Assembly (NCBI RefSeq): GCF_020405205.1
Contig: NZ_CP084469.1
Location: 930,001-994,000 of the forward strand
DNA length: 64,000 nt
Direction of reading: 5' to 3'
Source: Natrinema salinisoli
Lineage (GTDB): Archaea > Halobacteriota > Halobacteria > Halobacteriales > Natrialbaceae
The number at the start of each line of letters is the position of its first letter. Positions within the stretch are counted from its first letter, which is position 1. This document shows positions 60,938 to 64,000 of this stretch, one piece after another. The position numbers and the translations under genes are program-made. The notes under the pieces were generated by a model that searched no databases, was not told the DNA's origin, and saw nothing but the letters and a program-made list of their open reading frames with translations.

Positions 60938-61840
60938 TCAGCCTTCCATCCCGCCGAAGGAGAGGCCGCTCTCGACGTAATTCTGAGCGAAGAAGTAGAT
61001 GATCGCGACCGGGGATGCGAACAGGATCGCGAACGCCGAGAACTGGGTCCACGGCGTCTCGAACCGGCCGGACTGGGCGAGCGAAAACAGTTCGACCGCG
61101 AGCGTGTAGTTGTTCGGTCGGAGCAACGTCTGTGCGATGATGAACTCGTTCCACCCCGCCAGGAACGTAAAGACCAGCACGACGGCGATGCCGGGTTTCG
61201 ACAGCGGCAGGATCACCTCGCGGATGACGTCCCATCGGCCGGCACCGTCGACGATCGCGGCCTCCTCGTAGGAGACCGGAATGTTGTCCATGAAGGTCTT
61301 GAGCAACCACGTGTTGAACGGGATCGCTCCGGCCGCGTAGAACAGCCCCAGCACGAGAAGGTTGTTACTCAGTCCGAGATTGACGAACAGCGCGTACAGC
61401 GCGATCAGCGTCGCGATCGAGAGGCCGGCGCCGACCTGCGTAAACAGGACGTAGCCGTAGAGGATCTTCTCGCGACCGATGAATTTCCGCCGCGAGAGCG
61501 CGTACGCGCCCGGAATGACGACCGACATCGAGACGAGGACGGTGACGGTCACCACGACCAGGCTGTTGACGAGTGCGTCTCGGAACGCCGACTCGAAGAG
61601 CACCCACCGGTAAGCCTCGAGGTTGTAGGTGGACGGATCGGCGAATATCCCTTCGGTGCTCATTAGGCCCGAACCCTGGGAAAGCGATGCGCTGAGGACC
61701 CAGTAGACGGGGAACATGAGGACCAGCAGAATGCCGATGGCACCGCCGGTCCCGGCGACCGTCTTGGCGGTGTCCCACGGATTCCGGAGTCGATTCCTGA
61801 GCCGGTCGTCGGCCTGCGTCTCAGATTCGGATGGCGTCAT
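60938..61840 (-). CDS. malG: ABC sugar transporter permease, MalG-like
   Basis: A 300-residue permease with six membrane helices. The cytoplasmic EAA loop reads VSYEEAAIVDGAGRWDVIREVILPLSKPG, which contacts the ATPase MalK. The N-terminal helix is GGAIGILLVLMFPVYWVLSASL. It is the last gene of a minus-strand operon whose preceding gene (malF-like) overlaps its start by one base (TAATG). ATG 61840 is fixed by this overlap. The sugar is inferred as maltodextrin from the neighbouring GH13 enzyme. Confidence 0.9.
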   Translation of the reverse strand: MTPSESETQADDRLRNRLRNPWDTAKTVAGTGGAIGILLVLMFPVYWVLSASLSQGSGLMSTEGIFADPSTYNLEAYRWVLFESAFRDALVNSLVVVTVTVLVSMSVVIPGAYALSRRKFIGREKILYGYVLFTQVGAGLSIATLIALYALFVNLGLSNNLLVLGLFYAAGAIPFNTWLLKTFMDNIPVSYEEAAIVDGAGRWDVIREVILPLSKPGIAVVLVFTFLAGWNEFIIAQTLLRPNNYTLAVELFSLAQSGRFETPWTQFSAFAILFASPVAIIYFFAQNYVESGLSFGGMEG

Positions 61841-62871
61841 TACGAGTTCACCCCCTCGGCGAGGTCGCCTTTCCGCACTGCGAGCCACATGAACATGCCG
61901 ATGAACGCGATGGCAGTCACCATGATCGCGGAGCCGAACGCGTACTCGTTGAGAGCGGTCGCCTCACGGTAGCCGTAGACGAGGAGGAGTTCGTTCTGCC
62001 GCGAGGGACCGCCCTGATTGAAGATCCACGGGACGAGGAACTGCTGAAACGACGTCGCCGCCGTCAGGATCGCGCCGAACATGACCGGTCGTTTGATCGA
62101 TGGGAGCGTGACGTGACGGAACCGATGGAGAAACCCCGCGCCGTCGACCTTCGCCGCGTCGTGGAGTTCGCCCGGAACGTCCTGCAGCGCGCTCACGATG
62201 ATGATGACCATGAACGGATACGCCAGCCACACTTCCGTCGTGACGTACGCGAAGAAGGCGCTCCATCGGCCACCGCTGAGCCACGAAACAGGGACGTCGG
62301 CAAGCAGTAGTTCGGGGGCGTTGATCGTCGCGAAGACGACGACCGCATCCACTGCGCTTACGAGGCCAGTGACGACACCGTTGTAGTAGTCGAGTAACTG
62401 GTTCAGCGGACCGAACCGGGCGCTACTGAACAGCCCCTTCCAGACCGTGATCGTAAAGATCGTCGGGAATCCCATCGGAACGATGACGATGGCCCGCATG
62501 AACCGCTTGCCCACGACGCGGGCGTGCGTGAGCACCATCGCGAGTCCGATCGAGAGCGCGATCTTGATCACCAGACTCACCACGACGAACAGCCAGGTGA
62601 TGGCTAACGAATTCCAGAACTGGATGTCCGTGTAGAGCGCCCTGTAGTTCTCGAGGCCGACTACGTTCGACCCGCCACCGATGACCGTCCCCGCGTGGGT
62701 CGCGTCGGTCAGCGACAGGTAAATCAGGAACGTGATCGGGAACAGCATAAACGAGCCAAAGAGGACGGCACCGGGAAATACGAGGAGGAGCCCGAACAGA
62801 TCGTCCAGGGTACCTGAAAGCGGTTGCTGACCCCGCTTTGACACACGGCTGAGGAATGACGATGTTGACAT
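61840..62871 (-). CDS. malF: ABC sugar transporter permease, MalF-like
   Basis: A 343-residue permease with about six to seven membrane helices; the EAA loop is VPGELHDAAKVDGAGFLHRFRHVTLPSIK. It partners with MalG to form the translocation pore. It is shorter than E. coli MalF, which has a large periplasmic insert, as usual for archaeal sugar transporters. The ATG at 62871 lies 25 bases after the stop of the solute-binding protein gene, so the three genes are probably one operon. Confidence 0.9.
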   Translation of the reverse strand: MSTSSFLSRVSKRGQQPLSGTLDDLFGLLLVFPGAVLFGSFMLFPITFLIYLSLTDATHAGTVIGGGSNVVGLENYRALYTDIQFWNSLAITWLFVVVSLVIKIALSIGLAMVLTHARVVGKRFMRAIVIVPMGFPTIFTITVWKGLFSSARFGPLNQLLDYYNGVVTGLVSAVDAVVVFATINAPELLLADVPVSWLSGGRWSAFFAYVTTEVWLAYPFMVIIIVSALQDVPGELHDAAKVDGAGFLHRFRHVTLPSIKRPVMFGAILTAATSFQQFLVPWIFNQGGPSRQNELLLVYGYREATALNEYAFGSAIMVTAIAFIGMFMWLAVRKGDLAEGVNS

Positions 62872-62896
62872 AAAGTTGCGTAGTGAGCGCAGTCAG

Positions 62897-64000
62897 TTAC
62901 TCCCAGCGGCTGCGGATCTCGTCGGCAGCCGATTTCATCGCCACGTCGGGCTCCGCCTGATCGTTGAATACTCGCTCGAGGGCGTTTTCGAACGGCGTCC
63001 ACACAGTATCCATACGCTGATCGGCTGGCATCGGAGTCCCCATATCGACGGTTTCAGCGAACATCGGGACGTCGTCGCCGAGCTCGTCGGAGTCGACGTA
63101 ATCCGAGTGAACGGGGATCAAACCGTGATTCCGTGCGTTACCGGTGATCACGTCTTCGTTGGTCGTGTACCACTCGGCCCACTCCAGCGTCGTGTCGAGC
63201 GACGCCTCGTCCGCCCCGTCAAGCTGTGCCGTGAAGTACCACGTCTGTACGCCCGTGTACGGCGTTGGGCTACCACCGTCGACGTCGGGAAGCGGTGCGA
63301 CGGTCGCGTCGACGCCGCTGTCGCGGAAGCTACCGAGTTGCCACGGGCCGTTGATCGCGAATGGTGCGTTGCCGTCGGCGAACGGCGGCATCTGTCCGTT
63401 GTACGTGGTATCGTCCGCGACGTACGGCCAGATGGAATCCTGGAGGAGTTCGACTCCCTCGAGGAACTCGTCGGTTTCGATACCGAGTTCGCGGCTCTCC
63501 TCGTTGTAGATCCGCCCGCCAAAGGCGTGCAAGAACGCGCTGACGAAGTACGCCGTCTTCGGTGGACACGAGAGCCCCCACGTGCTGTTCTCGGGATCGT
63601 GGTGGTCTTCCATGATGGAGACCATCTCCGAGAGGGTCTCCGGTGGTTCGTCCACCAGATCGGGGTTGTACATGAGCGACACCGTTTCGGACGCGTAGGG
63701 GAGTCCGTACACGCCGTCCTCCCACTGAACTGCGGAGGCGGCGTTTTCGGTGAACGTCGCTTCGAGGTCGAGCTCGAGATCGCCGCTCCCGTCGTAGAGG
63801 AAGTCTTGACTCTGATACTTGCCGATGCGGTCGTGGGCCCACGGGAAGGTGTGGGGCCCGTTTCCTGCCGGGATCGCCGTTTTGAGTTGCTTTTTGACGT
63901 CCGAGAGGTTCTCGGAGACCATCGGATCGTCCCGTCCCTCGTTGAACGTTTCGAGGTGCGTCTCGAGGCTGTCCTGCTCGCTCCCCGTGAACTGGTTCCA
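62897..64000 (-). CDS. ABC sugar-binding protein, MalE-like (N-terminus outside window)
   Basis: The frame runs to the right window edge, so the start, signal peptide and lipobox are missing; 367 residues are present. Characteristic segments are VYGLPYASETVSLMYNPDLVDE, FADGNAPFAINGPWQLGSFRDSG and TPMPADQRMDTVWTPFENALERVF, as in maltose/maltodextrin-binding proteins. Tethered outside the membrane, it would deliver sugar to the MalFG pore. The ATPase (malK) is not in the window and may lie upstream, or be shared. Confidence 0.87.
   Translation of the reverse strand, partial: WNQFTGSEQDSLETHLETFNEGRDDPMVSENLSDVKKQLKTAIPAGNGPHTFPWAHDRIGKYQSQDFLYDGSGDLELDLEATFTENAASAVQWEDGVYGLPYASETVSLMYNPDLVDEPPETLSEMVSIMEDHHDPENSTWGLSCPPKTAYFVSAFLHAFGGRIYNEESRELGIETDEFLEGVELLQDSIWPYVADDTTYNGQMPPFADGNAPFAINGPWQLGSFRDSGVDATVAPLPDVDGGSPTPYTGVQTWYFTAQLDGADEASLDTTLEWAEWYTTNEDVITGNARNHGLIPVHSDYVDSDELGDDVPMFAETVDMGTPMPADQRMDTVWTPFENALERVFNDQAEPDVAMKSAADEIRSRWE

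Overview
This 64 kb window is haloarchaeal chromosome. The DNA is GC-rich with a strong G/C third-position bias, the predicted proteins are acidic, several exported proteins carry Tat (twin-arginine) leaders, and many genes start about 25-30 bases after a TATA-like box, as expected for leaderless haloarchaeal transcripts. Gene content (KorAB 2-oxoacid:ferredoxin oxidoreductase, bacterio-opsin-activator-type HTH regulators, F420-dependent oxidoreductase, aMBF1, TFS, JAMM desampylase-like protein, RibL) fits class Halobacteria. A Natrialbales relative such as Haloterrigena or Natrinema is my inference, not something the sequence proves. No rRNA, tRNA, CRISPR array, intact insertion sequence or prophage was seen.

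Layout. 1-5 kb: the tail of methylmalonyl-CoA mutase and the epimerase gene, separated by a secreted plastocyanin/PQQ-type sugar dehydrogenase, then a lipoprotein and a DoxX-like protein. 5-13 kb: flavin reductase, korAB, a lipoprotein, an aminotransferase, a 305 bp palindromic repeat, DJ-1/PfpI protein, quinone reductase and a small winged-helix regulator. 13-22 kb: F420-dependent oxidoreductase, GlcD-type dehydrogenase, TrkH, amidase, a TPP enzyme and a UbiA prenyltransferase. 22-31 kb: small zinc and amphi-Trp proteins, YchF, membrane-tethered winged-helix proteins, an HTH-GNAT fusion, a Bat-like regulator and MutY. 31-36 kb: a very large secreted GH97 glycosidase and a structured leader before two tiny coupled genes. 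36-43 kb: S1-DHH nuclease, MaoC-like protein, JAMM protein, RibL, IlvD and a glycosyltransferase. 43-51 kb: secreted alpha-amylase, MptG-like protein, KaiC-like protein with a broken Walker A, an RHH/zinc pair, TFS, DinB and a membrane DnaJ protein. 51-58 kb: an RND/MMPL exporter with a divergent regulator, aMBF1, AlaX and a xylonate-dehydratase-like enzyme. 58-64 kb: HD hydrolase, cytosolic GH13 enzyme and a malEFG-type ABC importer cut by the window end.

Working together. Polysaccharide use is the clearest theme. The secreted GH97 and GH13 enzymes could release oligosaccharides outside the cell, the MalEFG-like importer would bring them in, and the cytosolic GH13 enzyme would cleave them. 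KorAB, the mutase/epimerase pair and the flavin and F420 enzymes belong to central carbon and redox metabolism. RNA and DNA maintenance is represented by DinB with a PCNA-binding tail, MutY, the DHH nuclease, AlaX, TFS and aMBF1.

The least explained features are the three-helix leader at 35638-35726, the 95-residue W/D then G/H/R/K insertion inside the GH97 C-terminal domain, the sequon-packed repeats of the PQQ dehydrogenase, and the 305 bp palindrome at 10678-10982.
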